Source: Beggiatoa alba B18LD (lineage in GTDB: Bacteria; Pseudomonadota; Gammaproteobacteria; Beggiatoales; Beggiatoaceae). Taken from it: DNA of 64,000 bases. The notes under the pieces are model-generated. The model saw only the letters and a program-made list of their open reading frames with translations, was not told where the DNA came from and made no database searches. How positions within the stretch are numbered: position 1 is the stretch's first letter; every line of letters begins with the position of its first letter. The stretch is taken from positions 885,594-949,593 of the forward strand of contig NZ_JH600070.1 of assembly GCF_000245015.1 (NCBI RefSeq), read 5' to 3'. Positions 26,830 to 36,253 of the stretch are shown in pieces. Made by a program: the position numbers and the translations under genes.

Positions 26830-27507
26830 ATGTCTAGTGAACTAACTGTTTTTCGTGTGCTATTAAAACGTGATTTAATGCTGGCTTATCGGCATCGAGC
26901 GGAGTTAATTAACCCACTGTTATTTTTTCTTATCGTTGTCAGTCTATTTCCGCTAGGAGTCTCACCTGACCCGAAAATGTTGCAACAAATTGCACCTGGG
27001 GTAATTTGGGTTGCTGCATTACTGGCGGCAATGCTTTCTTTAGATAATTTATTTCGTTCAGATTTTGACGATGGCAGTTTAGAACAAATTGCCTTGTGTG
27101 CGCATCCCTTACCGTTGCTCGTTCTTGCGAAAACCTTAGCACATTGGCTAGTGACAGGATTGCCATTACTGTTAGTCTCGCCTTTACTGGGAATATTCAT
27201 GTTTTTACCAGCAGAAGCGATAAGTATTTTATTATTAACGCTTTTACTCGGCACACCTATTTTAAGCCTTGTCGGGGGCATTGGGGTTGCGCTCACGGTA
27301 GGTTTACGGCGTGGCGGATTATTACTGTCATTACTGGTATTACCGTTATTTATTCCTGTACTCATTTTTGCGGCAAGTGCGGTGAATGCGGCTAGCAGTG
27401 GTTTACCCGTTGCGGGACAACTTTATTTTTTAGGCGCATTACTCTCATTAGCCCTAACCCTCTCACCATTTGCAACGGCTGCCGCTTTACGGATTAGTTT
27501 AAGTTAA
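26830..27507 (+). CDS. ccmB: Heme exporter protein CcmB
   Basis: 225 residues with six hydrophobic segments and the CcmB signatures FRVLLKRDLMLAYRHRAEL, NPLLFFLIVVSLFPLG, LAAMLSLDNLFRSDFDDGSLEQI and LGTPILSLVGGIGVALTVGLRRGG. CcmB is a membrane subunit of the CcmABCD complex that works in cytochrome c maturation. None of ccmA, ccmC, ccmD or ccmE is adjacent; the gene stands alone 32 bases after a hybrid kinase. The family identification is strong; its stranded position is the odd part. Confidence 0.92.
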   Translation: MSSELTVFRVLLKRDLMLAYRHRAELINPLLFFLIVVSLFPLGVSPDPKMLQQIAPGVIWVAALLAAMLSLDNLFRSDFDDGSLEQIALCAHPLPLLVLAKTLAHWLVTGLPLLLVSPLLGIFMFLPAEAISILLLTLLLGTPILSLVGGIGVALTVGLRRGGLLLSLLVLPLFIPVLIFAASAVNAASSGLPVAGQLYFLGALLSLALTLSPFATAAALRISLS

Positions 27508-27594
27508 TGCACGTCATAATGACTTAAATTTATCACGTTACACTGACATGTAAGCCTTAAACAATTCACCTCATGCAAGTTTCACAACGTATCT

Positions 27595-28749
27595 ATGACG
27601 ATAAATACACCTACTGATGACCCACGTTATCAAGCAATTCGCCGTGTTACATGGGTTGGTGTTGGCTGTAATTTATGCTTAACCCTACTACAACTATTTA
27701 TTGGTTGGGTGGGACATTCTCAAGCATTGATTGCAGATGGATTGCACACGCTTTCCGATTTACTCAGCGACTTTGTTGTCTTAGTTGCAGCGAAATACAG
27801 CGGACAAGCTGCGGATGAAAAACATCCTTATGGACATGCTCGTTTTGAAACATTAGCAACGGTTATCATTGGCATGTTATTAATCCTTGTAGGCATTGGC
27901 ATTTTTGCAGATGGATTACGCCGTTTACTCAGCCCTCAATTATTATTGCAACCAAATACGCTGACATTAGGAATTGCACTCATCACGATTCTAAGCAAAG
28001 AAGGCTTGTATCACTACACTGTTTATATTGCAAAAAAAGTTAATTCTAAAATGTTACTGGCAAATGCTTGGCATCATCGGAGTGATGCAATTTCATCTGT
28101 TATTGTTTTCATTGGTATTTTAGGCAGTTTATTTTTTCACCTGAATGCAGCGGATGCACTGGCTGCAATTGGGGTAAGCATCATGATTATGCATATTGGT
28201 TGGTTATTGGGATGGGGAGGCATTGAAGAACTGGTCGATACGGGCTTAGAAAAAAGTAAATTAGCACAAATCAAGGCAATGATTAAAACTGTCGATGGTG
28301 TACGTACCCTGCATGAATTACGAACACGCCAAATGGGCGCAAATGCATTGATTGATGTCCATGTGCTTGTTAATCCAATGATTAGCGTGTCAGAAGGGCA
28401 TCAAATTGGGGAAGTCGTGCGTCAAAAATTAATGGATAACATTGCTGAAGTTACGGATGTCACTGTACATATTGATGCAGAAAACGATTTTGTTCGCCAT
28501 CCCGATATTCATTTACCCCTACGCCAAGAAGTTATTGACCGTTTACAACACTGTTGGCAATCGATTGAATGTTCTAAAGCCATCCAACAAATGACCTTGC
28601 ATTATTTATCTAACCGCATAAACGTTGATGTATATTTGCCCTTTCATGTCGCAAAAGATATTCAAGACGCGCAACATTTAGCACAACAGTTCGACGACTT
28701 AGCTGAAGCTGAACCTTATATCCGCAAAATACGGGTTTATTTTCATTAA
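27595..28749 (+). CDS. Cation diffusion facilitator family transporter
   Basis: 384 residues. Six membrane helices in the first 210 residues include the metal-site motif ADGLHTLSDLLSDFVV (HxxxD type) and WHHRSDAISSVIV in helix V. A cytoplasmic C-terminal domain (about 215-300) is followed by an extra C-terminal region of about 85 residues resembling a second cytoplasmic repeat. CDF proteins export Zn, Fe, Mn, Co or Cd in exchange for protons; the metal is not decided here. It stands alone on the plus strand, followed by repeat sequence. Confidence 0.9.
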   Translation: MTINTPTDDPRYQAIRRVTWVGVGCNLCLTLLQLFIGWVGHSQALIADGLHTLSDLLSDFVVLVAAKYSGQAADEKHPYGHARFETLATVIIGMLLILVGIGIFADGLRRLLSPQLLLQPNTLTLGIALITILSKEGLYHYTVYIAKKVNSKMLLANAWHHRSDAISSVIVFIGILGSLFFHLNAADALAAIGVSIMIMHIGWLLGWGGIEELVDTGLEKSKLAQIKAMIKTVDGVRTLHELRTRQMGANALIDVHVLVNPMISVSEGHQIGEVVRQKLMDNIAEVTDVTVHIDAENDFVRHPDIHLPLRQEVIDRLQHCWQSIECSKAIQQMTLHYLSNRINVDVYLPFHVAKDIQDAQHLAQQFDDLAEAEPYIRKIRVYFH

Positions 28750-28972
28750 CTTGTCTGAATCAGGATTAGCAGGATTAAAAAGCGTGATTCACCTGACTTT
28801 TGGGTTTGAGGGTTTTAAATCCTGCTAATCCTGTTAATTCTGAAAATCCTGATTCAGACAATGTTTTAATCTTGTCTGGTCAACCCTTTTCGCGTGTTCC
28901 GACAGACCTGCTAGGTTTTGAAAACCTAGCAGGTCTTTGTTTTATTTTATAAATATTGCCGAACTCAGGTTT
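28750..28972. repeat. MITE-like element, partial, with CCTGCTAGG palindrome
   Basis: Begins TTGTCTGAATCAGG with two 9-base units, contains the inverse AATCCTGATTCAGACAA, then a 33-bp palindrome (28904-28936, arms ending AGGTTTT/AAAACCT), and ends GCCGAACTCAGGTTT at 28972. The outer left terminus is missing. It fills the gap between the convergent CDF and trkA genes and probably supplies their terminator. Confidence 0.72.
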
Positions 28973-28979
28973 GATAGAT

Positions 28980-30353
28980 TTATAAAAAGGTAATACCTAC
29001 CTGAAACAATCGTTCTACAGCATCAATCCGTTTTTTGTCCATTAAAAATAAGATGACATGGTCTTCTGCTTCTATAACAGTGTCATGATGTGCCATGATG
29101 ACTTGTTCACCACGAACAATTGCGCCAATCGTTGTGCCGGGGGGGAGTTTTATTTGGTCTATACGTCTGCCAACGACTTTTGAGGCTTTTGCGTCACCGT
29201 GGGCAATGGCTTCAATGGCTTCAGCAGCACCGCGTCGGAGAGAGTGGACAACGACAACATCGCCACGGCGGACATGGGCAAGTAGTGTGCCGATAGTGGC
29301 TTGTTGTGGGGAGATTGCAATATCTATTGTGCTACTTTGTACAAGGTCAACATAGGCAGCACGGTTGATAAGTGCCATTACTTTGCGTGCCCCCATGCTT
29401 TTGGCGAGCATGGCGGAAAGGATGTTAATTTGGTCGTCATTGGTCACGGCGCAGAAAATGTCGGTTTCGCTGATATTTTCTTGACGGAGTAGGTCTTCAT
29501 CCGCCGCTTCACCGTGTAGCACTATCGTATTATTCAGGAGTTCGGATATTTCTTCGGTGCGGGTGGCGTTGCGTTCTATGAGCTTGACTTGATAACGGGT
29601 TTCTAGGGCGGCTGCCAGTCGTGTGCCGATGTTGCCCCCGCCTGCAATCATGATGCGTTTGCTGGGTCGGTCTAGTTCGCGTAAACAGCCCATAACGCTA
29701 CGAATGTGTTTGGTTGCGGCTAAGAAAAAAACTTCGTCATCTGCTTCAATGATGGTGTCGCCTTCAGGAAGTATGGCGCGACCCCGTCGGAAAATCGCGG
29801 CAATGCGTGCTTCTACATCGGGCATGTAGTCTTCTAATACTCGAATGGCTTGCCCAACTAAAGGACCACCATAGAAGGCTTTAACAGCAACCAGTTGGAC
29901 TTTACCCGCAGAGAAATCTAGGACTTGGAGCGCGTCAGGGTAATCAATCAGGCGTTGAATGTAATGTGTTACCAGTTGTTCTGGGCTAATGCGTACATCA
30001 ACGGCTAATGCACCAGGGGCAAATAGGTCTTTGTGTTTGATGTAGTCTGCTTCGCGTACACGGGCAATTTTGGTGGGGGTGTGAAAGAGGGTGTGGGCGA
30101 TTTGACAGGCTATCATGTTGGTTTCATCGCTATTGGTAACAGCAATGAGCATGTCGGCATCTTCTGCACCTGCTTTGAGTAGAACGCTGGGGTGGGCGGC
30201 GTGTCCGTGTACGGTGCGTAGGTCTAAATGGTCTTGTAGGTTTTGCAAAAGGCTTGCGTTTTGGTCAACAACGGTAATGTCATTGGCTTCGACAGATAGG
30301 TTGTTCGCCAGTGAAGTGCCGACTTGTCCTGCCCCAAGAATAATGATTTTCAT
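28980..30353 (-). CDS. trkA: Trk system potassium transport regulatory protein TrkA
   Basis: 457 residues, the usual size. Two RCK units each carry a Rossmann NAD motif: [10 protein letters not shown] near residue 7 and [10 protein letters not shown] near 240. TrkA_C domains follow each. It is the peripheral cytoplasmic subunit that gates TrkH/TrkG potassium uptake by nucleotide binding. It is the last gene of the run rsmB-DUF4390-ntrY-ntrX-trkA, 38 bases after ntrX. No trkH is in the window. Confidence 0.96.
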   Translation of the reverse strand: MKIIILGAGQVGTSLANNLSVEANDITVVDQNASLLQNLQDHLDLRTVHGHAAHPSVLLKAGAEDADMLIAVTNSDETNMIACQIAHTLFHTPTKIARVREADYIKHKDLFAPGALAVDVRISPEQLVTHYIQRLIDYPDALQVLDFSAGKVQLVAVKAFYGGPLVGQAIRVLEDYMPDVEARIAAIFRRGRAILPEGDTIIEADDEVFFLAATKHIRSVMGCLRELDRPSKRIMIAGGGNIGTRLAAALETRYQVKLIERNATRTEEISELLNNTIVLHGEAADEDLLRQENISETDIFCAVTNDDQINILSAMLAKSMGARKVMALINRAAYVDLVQSSTIDIAISPQQATIGTLLAHVRRGDVVVVHSLRRGAAEAIEAIAHGDAKASKVVGRRIDQIKLPPGTTIGAIVRGEQVIMAHHDTVIEAEDHVILFLMDKKRIDAVERLFQVGITFL

Positions 30354-30391
30354 AGTTTTTGTTTTGTGGCAATGGGGTTATTTAGTATTGT

Positions 30392-31762
30392 TTATTTTTT
30401 AGTTTGTTTGGGGTCTATGTCTAGCGCGCGGAGTTTACGATACAGGTGGGTTCTTTCTAGTCCAACGCGGCTAGCAACTTTGCTGACATTGCCACCGACT
30501 TCTTGGAGTTGGTGTTCTAGGTAAGCCCGTTCGAATTGTTCACGCGCTTCACGCAGGGGGAGGTCGTACATGGATTGGTTGTTATTACTGCTGTTGTTGT
30601 TTTGACGTTGGTGACTGCTGAGAATAGGTTCTACTTCGTTGAGTTCGATAGTCATGCCATTGCCAAGAATCAGCAGGCGTTGCACGAGGTTTTTTAATTC
30701 GCGGACGTTACCCGGCCAATTGTAGTGGCGTAGGCGATTTTGGGCAGCGACGGTAAAGCGACGATAGGGTAGATTTTCTTGATTGACAAATAGATTGGTG
30801 TAGAAATCTAGGAGTTGGGGAACATCTTCGTAGTGGTCGCGTAATGGCGGAATGCGTAAAGGGACGATATTTAGGTAGTAGTAAAGGTCTTCGCGTAGGT
30901 GTCCGTTGTTGATGGCTTCGTCAAGGTCGTAGTCAGTCGCGGCAATCACACGGACATCAATTGGTACTGGTTCTGCGCCACCGTTGCGGAAAAAGAATTG
31001 ACTTTCTAGGCAGTTGAGTAGGCGAGCTTGTACCGCAACATCTAGGTCGACAACATCTTTAATAAAGAGTGTACCACCGTTGGCTTGTTCTAGGCGGGAG
31101 GGGGTGCTGCTGTTTTGGTTGCCGAATAGTTCTAAGGCTTGGTTTTCTGGGTGCATTCCTGCAACGCGAACATTGACAAAGGGGGCTGATTGTCGTCGGC
31201 TGTTTTGGTGAATATAGCGGGCAAAGAGGGTGCGACCGCTACCTGGTTCGCCTGTGATAAGGACGGCGGTATCATGTTGATTAATCCGTTTTACTTGTTC
31301 TCGTAACGCGCTCATGATTTCGCTATTGCCGATTGGCTCTGAGACGGTGAGGGCGTGTTTACGCAGTCCGTAGTTTTCACGGCGGAGAATTGCCATTTCT
31401 AAGGCGCGTTTCATGGTAATGAGGAGCTTAGAGATGGAAACGGGTTTTTCTATGTAGTCATATGCGCCGAGTCGGGTGGCTTCGACGGCAGTTTCTACTG
31501 AGCCATGTCCTGACATCATGATGACGGGGGTGTCCATCAGTCCGCTGTCATGCCATTCTTTGAGAAGGCTTACGCCATCTGTGTCGGGCATCCAGATGTC
31601 TAATAGGATTAAGTCGGGTTGAATTTCGCGCCGTAGTTGGCGGGCAGTGTCTGCATTTTCGGCAACACTCACTAGAAAGCCTTCATCCTCAAGGATTTCT
31701 TTCATAAGGTTGCGAATATCGGGTTCGTCGTCAACAACAAGAATGTGTGCGGTTGTATTCAT
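30392..31762 (-). CDS. ntrX: NtrX-type response regulator with degenerate AAA+ domain
   Basis: 456 residues. Receiver domain (1-120) with D55 as phosphoacceptor; AAA+ domain (about 142-375); Fis-type helix-turn-helix at the end (GNVSKVASRVGLERTHLYRKL). The AAA+ core is degenerate: Walker A is GEPGSGRT with Arg177 in place of lysine, the GAFTGA loop that contacts sigma-54 is absent (LFGNQNSSTPSR), and Walker B reads LFIKD (K235-D236) instead of the usual D-E. The ATG overlaps the ntrY stop as ATGA, so translation is coupled. It probably regulates respiratory, nitrogen or redox genes without acting as a classical sigma-54 activator. Confidence 0.9.
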   Translation of the reverse strand: MNTTAHILVVDDEPDIRNLMKEILEDEGFLVSVAENADTARQLRREIQPDLILLDIWMPDTDGVSLLKEWHDSGLMDTPVIMMSGHGSVETAVEATRLGAYDYIEKPVSISKLLITMKRALEMAILRRENYGLRKHALTVSEPIGNSEIMSALREQVKRINQHDTAVLITGEPGSGRTLFARYIHQNSRRQSAPFVNVRVAGMHPENQALELFGNQNSSTPSRLEQANGGTLFIKDVVDLDVAVQARLLNCLESQFFFRNGGAEPVPIDVRVIAATDYDLDEAINNGHLREDLYYYLNIVPLRIPPLRDHYEDVPQLLDFYTNLFVNQENLPYRRFTVAAQNRLRHYNWPGNVRELKNLVQRLLILGNGMTIELNEVEPILSSHQRQNNNSSNNNQSMYDLPLREAREQFERAYLEHQLQEVGGNVSKVASRVGLERTHLYRKLRALDIDPKQTKK

Positions 31763-33972
31763 AAGGATTCTACGTGGGATGTAGCAGTTGTTTCTGAACG
31801 GCTGAGATTTATAATCGGGAGGCGTATGATGACACAAGCCCCTTGTGTGTTTTCAATCCAAACCATGCCGTTATGTTCATCAATGATTTTTTTCACAATC
31901 GCGAGTCCTAAGCCTGTTCCTTTGGGCTTAGTGCTGACATAAGGTTCAAATATTTGGTCTAATAGTTGTGCGGGTACACCAGGCCCTTCATCTTGTATGC
32001 GTAATTCTACACAGTTTAGCTGTGGGTCTGATAAGTAACGGGTTTGTACTAACACTTGTGCATCTACAGGACTGGCTTCAATGGCGTTTTTTATCAGGTT
32101 GTGTAAAACCTGTCGTAGTCGTCCTCTATCTGCTTCAATAATGGGTAGGTCTTCATCTAATAAAAAGGTTAAATGGATTTTTTCACTTTGGTAAAGGTCT
32201 AAGACTTCTTGTATCAGATTATTTAAGTTAATCCGTTGCCATTTCATTTGTGGCGTGCGGGCATAGTCTGAAAATGCATTAACCATTTCTTTCATCGCTT
32301 CGACTTGCTGGATGATAGTGTGGGTCATGCGGTCTAAGGTTTCTAGTTGTTTATCAGGTTTATCTTCGCGTAGATATTTTTGTCGTAATCGTTCTGCGGA
32401 GAGTTGAATGGGGGTTAATGGGTTTTTAATTTCATGGGCTAGACGACGTGCAACTTCGCTCCAAGCCGCTTCGCGTTGAGCTTGAAGTAAATTAGTAATA
32501 TCGTCAAAGAGTAGAACATAACCTCCTTCTAAGGGCAGATTTTCGTAGGCTGGTTTTAAGCGTGTACCACGGCACATGAGAATTTTACGCCCGCCCGTTC
32601 CGAAAAAAGTCATTTCTTCACGCCAATCAGAGACATCTTTATCATTCTGATATTTTTGAACTAAGATGTAGATTGCTTGTAGCGGTGGGTTAGCTTCTTG
32701 GAGTTCCCATAAAGATTGCCCTAATAATTCAGTCAGTGGAATACCAAGAATATGTTCAGCTGCCGCGTTTGTTGTTCGCAAATGTAATTGATTGTCTAGG
32801 GATATAACGCCAGATGATAATCGCCCGAGTACGGTTTCTAAGTAAATTTTTTGTACATCGGTGGTTTCTTGACTCCGTTTTACTGCCTCTTGTGCTAAGG
32901 CAATGCGTCGTGTCATATCGTTAAAGGATTGCACCAGAAATCCTAATTCGTTGAGTTGATTAACGGGCAGTTGTTTATCGTAATTACCCCGTGCAACCGC
33001 TTGTGTGCCTTCCGCTAAATCGATTAAGGGGGTCACAAAACGTCGTGCAATAAAGTAGGACACCCAAATTGCACCAAAGATGGTGATTAAGAGGAGTAAG
33101 GATAAAACAAGGGTAAAGCTAATTTTTAACGGGTCGTGTAAATAGGCGCGTTCTTGATAGTCTGCATAAGTCGCTTGTACGGTGCTAGCTAACTCTTTGA
33201 TATTCTGTGCAACAGGGAATAAGGTTTGTAATAACAAGACTTCATTGCCTTGCATAATTTTTACAATTACTCGAATTGTCCAACCTTGTGATGAGGTTGG
33301 TTCAAGACCGATGTAGCTTTGCGCTTGTTTTAGATAGAGTAATAAGCTGTCATTGGGTTGTTGCGTTGGCAATAATTGCCCTGTATCAGCCACATTAGAA
33401 GCGATTAAACGCCCATTTGTGGTTAATAACATAATTTCTGAAGCCCCACTGCGGGCGCGTAATTCATCTAAAGCGAGTGGGATTGCTTGGGTTTCATCGG
33501 ATAAACTGAGGGCTTCTGCAATGGCTTCTGTTTGACGTAATGCTTCCCGACGACGGGCATCAATGGCGGCTTGGCTTAAATTTAATGAATTTGACAGTGC
33601 TTGTTCAATACTAACATTAAACCAGCTATCTAAACGTTGATTAATAAATTGTAAAGCGAAGTAGTAAACAATAGAAACAGGTGTTACTGAGAGAAAAACC
33701 AATAAGATAAATAAACGAACAGTTAGGCGTGCGCCTGTGCGTTGCTTACGAACTTGACGGATTAATTGCCCCACATTTAAAAGAGTTAAAGCAATCAGCG
33801 CAACAATTGCAATAATATTACCGACTAATAATAACGTATAAAGACGGTCAAAGCGGGTTGAACTTTGTAGCGCGTCGGAGGTCATCAGCATTGATAATAA
33901 CAAGGCAGATAACAAAATAACGGCAGTTCCAATATTTATCCATGTTTTTAAAGTTATGGCGTTAAATCGCAT
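31759..33972 (-). CDS. ntrY: NtrY-type membrane sensor histidine kinase
   Basis: About 737 residues. Membrane helices near 10-30, 45-65 and 85-110 precede a periplasmic region and a further helix near 290-310. HAMP, PAS (about 375-500), HisKA with HEIKNPLTPIQLSAERL and HATPase with DEGPGVP and GTGLGLAIV follow. It phosphorylates NtrX, whose gene overlaps its stop codon. The open frame begins with GTG at 33981, but the ATG at 33972 has a GAG about 8 bases upstream. The start overlaps the end of the DUF4390 gene by 19 bases. Confidence 0.92.
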   Translation of the reverse strand: MRFNAITLKTWINIGTAVILLSALLLSMLMTSDALQSSTRFDRLYTLLLVGNIIAIVALIALTLLNVGQLIRQVRKQRTGARLTVRLFILLVFLSVTPVSIVYYFALQFINQRLDSWFNVSIEQALSNSLNLSQAAIDARRREALRQTEAIAEALSLSDETQAIPLALDELRARSGASEIMLLTTNGRLIASNVADTGQLLPTQQPNDSLLLYLKQAQSYIGLEPTSSQGWTIRVIVKIMQGNEVLLLQTLFPVAQNIKELASTVQATYADYQERAYLHDPLKISFTLVLSLLLLITIFGAIWVSYFIARRFVTPLIDLAEGTQAVARGNYDKQLPVNQLNELGFLVQSFNDMTRRIALAQEAVKRSQETTDVQKIYLETVLGRLSSGVISLDNQLHLRTTNAAAEHILGIPLTELLGQSLWELQEANPPLQAIYILVQKYQNDKDVSDWREEMTFFGTGGRKILMCRGTRLKPAYENLPLEGGYVLLFDDITNLLQAQREAAWSEVARRLAHEIKNPLTPIQLSAERLRQKYLREDKPDKQLETLDRMTHTIIQQVEAMKEMVNAFSDYARTPQMKWQRINLNNLIQEVLDLYQSEKIHLTFLLDEDLPIIEADRGRLRQVLHNLIKNAIEASPVDAQVLVQTRYLSDPQLNCVELRIQDEGPGVPAQLLDQIFEPYVSTKPKGTGLGLAIVKKIIDEHNGMVWIENTQGACVIIRLPIINLSRSETTATSHVESL

Positions 33973-34493
33973 ATAAACCACTCACTATCAAGTAGCCATC
34001 CCGAAGAAAAATAGGCAATCGGACGTAAAGGGGCGGGTAAGGCTTCAATGTCTAAGCGAAGTTGTAAATAAACTTGATAATGGTTTTCTTCTTGTATCAG
34101 GGTTTTATCTAACAAGGGAAAATCTTTTAAATTTCCTAATGAGCTTAACGCTGCATTTAAGGTTAAAAAAGTTTCTTGAATGCCTGTATTTAAATACAAC
34201 ACAACATACTGCTGATTCAGTGGATAGTAACGCAGTTGGTAACGTTGACGTAAACTTGCAATTTGATTGTCCCACCAAAAAGAGCGCACCCGTCGCACAT
34301 CTATCGCTAATTCTAACGTAATCGCTACGCCACTATTTAACGCTTCAATCACTTCTGGCGTTAATTTATTATTTAATTGTGCATTTAGATGATAAACGTC
34401 ATTTTTTAAAAAAGTATTTGCGTGCTTAATGAAAAATTCTGCATGTGCTGAAACGCTGAATAGTACGCAAGCGGCACTTAATAACCATAACAT
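33954..34493 (-). CDS. DUF4390 family exported protein
   Basis: About 179 residues from ATG 34493. A signal peptide (WLLSAACVLFSVSAHA) is followed by the DUF4390 region: LNAQLNNKLTPEVIEALNSGVAITLELAIDV-type start, WDNQIASLRQRYQLRYYPLNQQYVV, and a final FSSGWLLDSEW. Such genes lie between rsmB and the ntrYX pair in many gammaproteobacteria; the function is unknown. The frame stays open upstream to 34649, overlapping rsmB, but those codons look like shadow sequence. The 3' end overlaps the ntrY start, so the two are coupled. Confidence 0.78.
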   Translation of the reverse strand: MLWLLSAACVLFSVSAHAEFFIKHANTFLKNDVYHLNAQLNNKLTPEVIEALNSGVAITLELAIDVRRVRSFWWDNQIASLRQRYQLRYYPLNQQYVVLYLNTGIQETFLTLNAALSSLGNLKDFPLLDKTLIQEENHYQVYLQLRLDIEALPAPLRPIAYFSSGWLLDSEWFICDLTP

Positions 34494-34545
34494 TTGTCGT
34501 ATAAAAGCAAGATAATAGGATTTAGATAATCCCCAAATGCTACAT

Positions 34546-35880
34546 TTAGGTACGCATAACTGAAATATCTTGTTTAACAAGGCAGGCATAATAAAAACCA
34601 TCAAAATTAAATTCGCCCGATAAAATCTGTCGACCCACAGGCAAAGCATGTCCCCATTCAGCCTTTAGCGGAACGGCAAGTGCGTCAGGATGAGACTGCA
34701 AAAAATGTTGCAATTGTAAATGATTTTCCTGAGAAAAAACTGAACAAGTTGCATACAATAATTTCCCATTTGGTTTTAATAAAGACCAAATAACCGTTAA
34801 TAAACGCGCCTGTTGTGCCAGTAATGCCGAAATGTCGTTAGCCTGACGTAAATGTTTAATATCTGGATGGCGACGAATCACCCCACTGGCAGAACAAGGA
34901 ACATCAAGCAATATACGGTCAAATAATTGCCCATCCCACCATGTCGCAGGCTCACCCGCATCAGCACATAGCACTGTTGCGACTAACTCTAAACGCTGTA
35001 ACCCTTGACGCATTGTGTCAACACGCGCCATTTGATTATCGATAGCAACCAACTCACACGGGTTGCTACACTCCAACAAATGTGCCGTTTTTCCACCCGG
35101 TGCTGCACATGCGTCTAAAACTCGCATCCCTGTCTGTACATCGAGTAAGGGGGCTGCTAATTGTGCCGCTCCATCTTGTACCGAAATCCATCCTTGCTGA
35201 AAATAAGGCAGTTGCTGTACATCCAGCGCATTTTCTAAAAAAATGCCTGTTTGTGTGAAGGGAACGGGGGTTGCTTGAATACCGTGTGTTTGTAATAACG
35301 CTAAATAATCAGCACGCTGGGTTTTACGTTCGTTAACCCGTAAAGTGAGTGGTGGATGTTGATTATTTGCCTGTGCGATGGCTTGCCAATTGTCTGCCCA
35401 GTCTTGCTGAAATTTCTCTAACCACCATGCAGGATGTGCAAAACGACTCACAGGTGCTTGTTCTACAATTTCTAATAATGCCGTTTGTTGGCGCAAACAA
35501 GCCCGTAATACCGCATTAACTAGCCCTGTTGCCCATGCTTTATGGACAAAACGGGTTAACTCAACACTTGCTGTTGTTGCCGCGTGAGCAGGAACACGCA
35601 TGAACAATAATTGATATAAACCAATGAATAAAATAATTTCTATATCAATATCTTTTTCTTTTAAGCCTTTGCTTAATAATTGCTGCAAAATACATTGTAA
35701 CTGTGGTAAATAACGCATGACCCCATAGCAAATCGCTTGTGCTAATCCACGTTCGCGTCCATCCATAAGATGGGGCAAGTGCTTATCTAAACTCTCAGAA
35801 AGTGAATGACGTTGATGAATAACAGCAAGTAAAACTGTTAATGCAACTTGACGAGCCTGTACAGGTTTAGATTTAGACAT
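34546..35880 (-). CDS. rsmB: 16S rRNA (cytosine-967-C5)-methyltransferase RsmB
   Basis: 444 residues. A NusB-like RNA-binding domain (about 5-130) is followed by a SAM-dependent methyltransferase with DACAAPGGKTAHLLE (cofactor loop), LLDVPCSASGVIRRHPD (first cysteine) and YATCSVFSQEN (catalytic cysteine). It methylates C967 of 16S rRNA. In related genomes def-fmt precede it, but here 373 bases of non-coding sequence lie upstream instead. It heads the minus-strand run ending in trkA. Confidence 0.95.
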   Translation of the reverse strand: MSKSKPVQARQVALTVLLAVIHQRHSLSESLDKHLPHLMDGRERGLAQAICYGVMRYLPQLQCILQQLLSKGLKEKDIDIEIILFIGLYQLLFMRVPAHAATTASVELTRFVHKAWATGLVNAVLRACLRQQTALLEIVEQAPVSRFAHPAWWLEKFQQDWADNWQAIAQANNQHPPLTLRVNERKTQRADYLALLQTHGIQATPVPFTQTGIFLENALDVQQLPYFQQGWISVQDGAAQLAAPLLDVQTGMRVLDACAAPGGKTAHLLECSNPCELVAIDNQMARVDTMRQGLQRLELVATVLCADAGEPATWWDGQLFDRILLDVPCSASGVIRRHPDIKHLRQANDISALLAQQARLLTVIWSLLKPNGKLLYATCSVFSQENHLQLQHFLQSHPDALAVPLKAEWGHALPVGRQILSGEFNFDGFYYACLVKQDISVMRT

Positions 35881-36253
35881 AAGGTGTTATAAGCGTGTGT
35901 TCCGCAGAATAAAAAAAGGTAGCTATTTTATAGTAATTTTTGTAAAAAATGCGGGTTTATTCTCCCCTCATAAAAAAGTCATGTAAAACCAATAAGTTTA
36001 TATTACGCTAGAAATGTTTTTTAATAAAAATTTATTTATTTTTTAAAAAGATAATTCATCTTTGCCACTACAAATAAATAGGCATGAAACCTATTGTCAT
36101 AACAATTTTATTCATCTAAGCGAATTGTGCTGTATTTGGACACACTTAAAATATTGTTATGATTACCTGCCCCAAGGTTCATTGGCGGGAAAAACACTTC
36201 TTTTGTATTAACGCTTCTTTATCTCACCTTTACTTTATGACTGCTTACAGACC
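35881..36253. other. Divergent intergenic region rsmB/murF
   Basis: AT-rich region between divergent rsmB and murF, presumably holding both promoters. I could not pick a convincing -35/-10 pair, hairpin or coding frame. Confidence 0.5.

Noticed and set aside
26886-27365. 159-codon minus-strand open frame
   Set aside because: Antisense to ccmB; hydrophobic codons read backwards give long frames.
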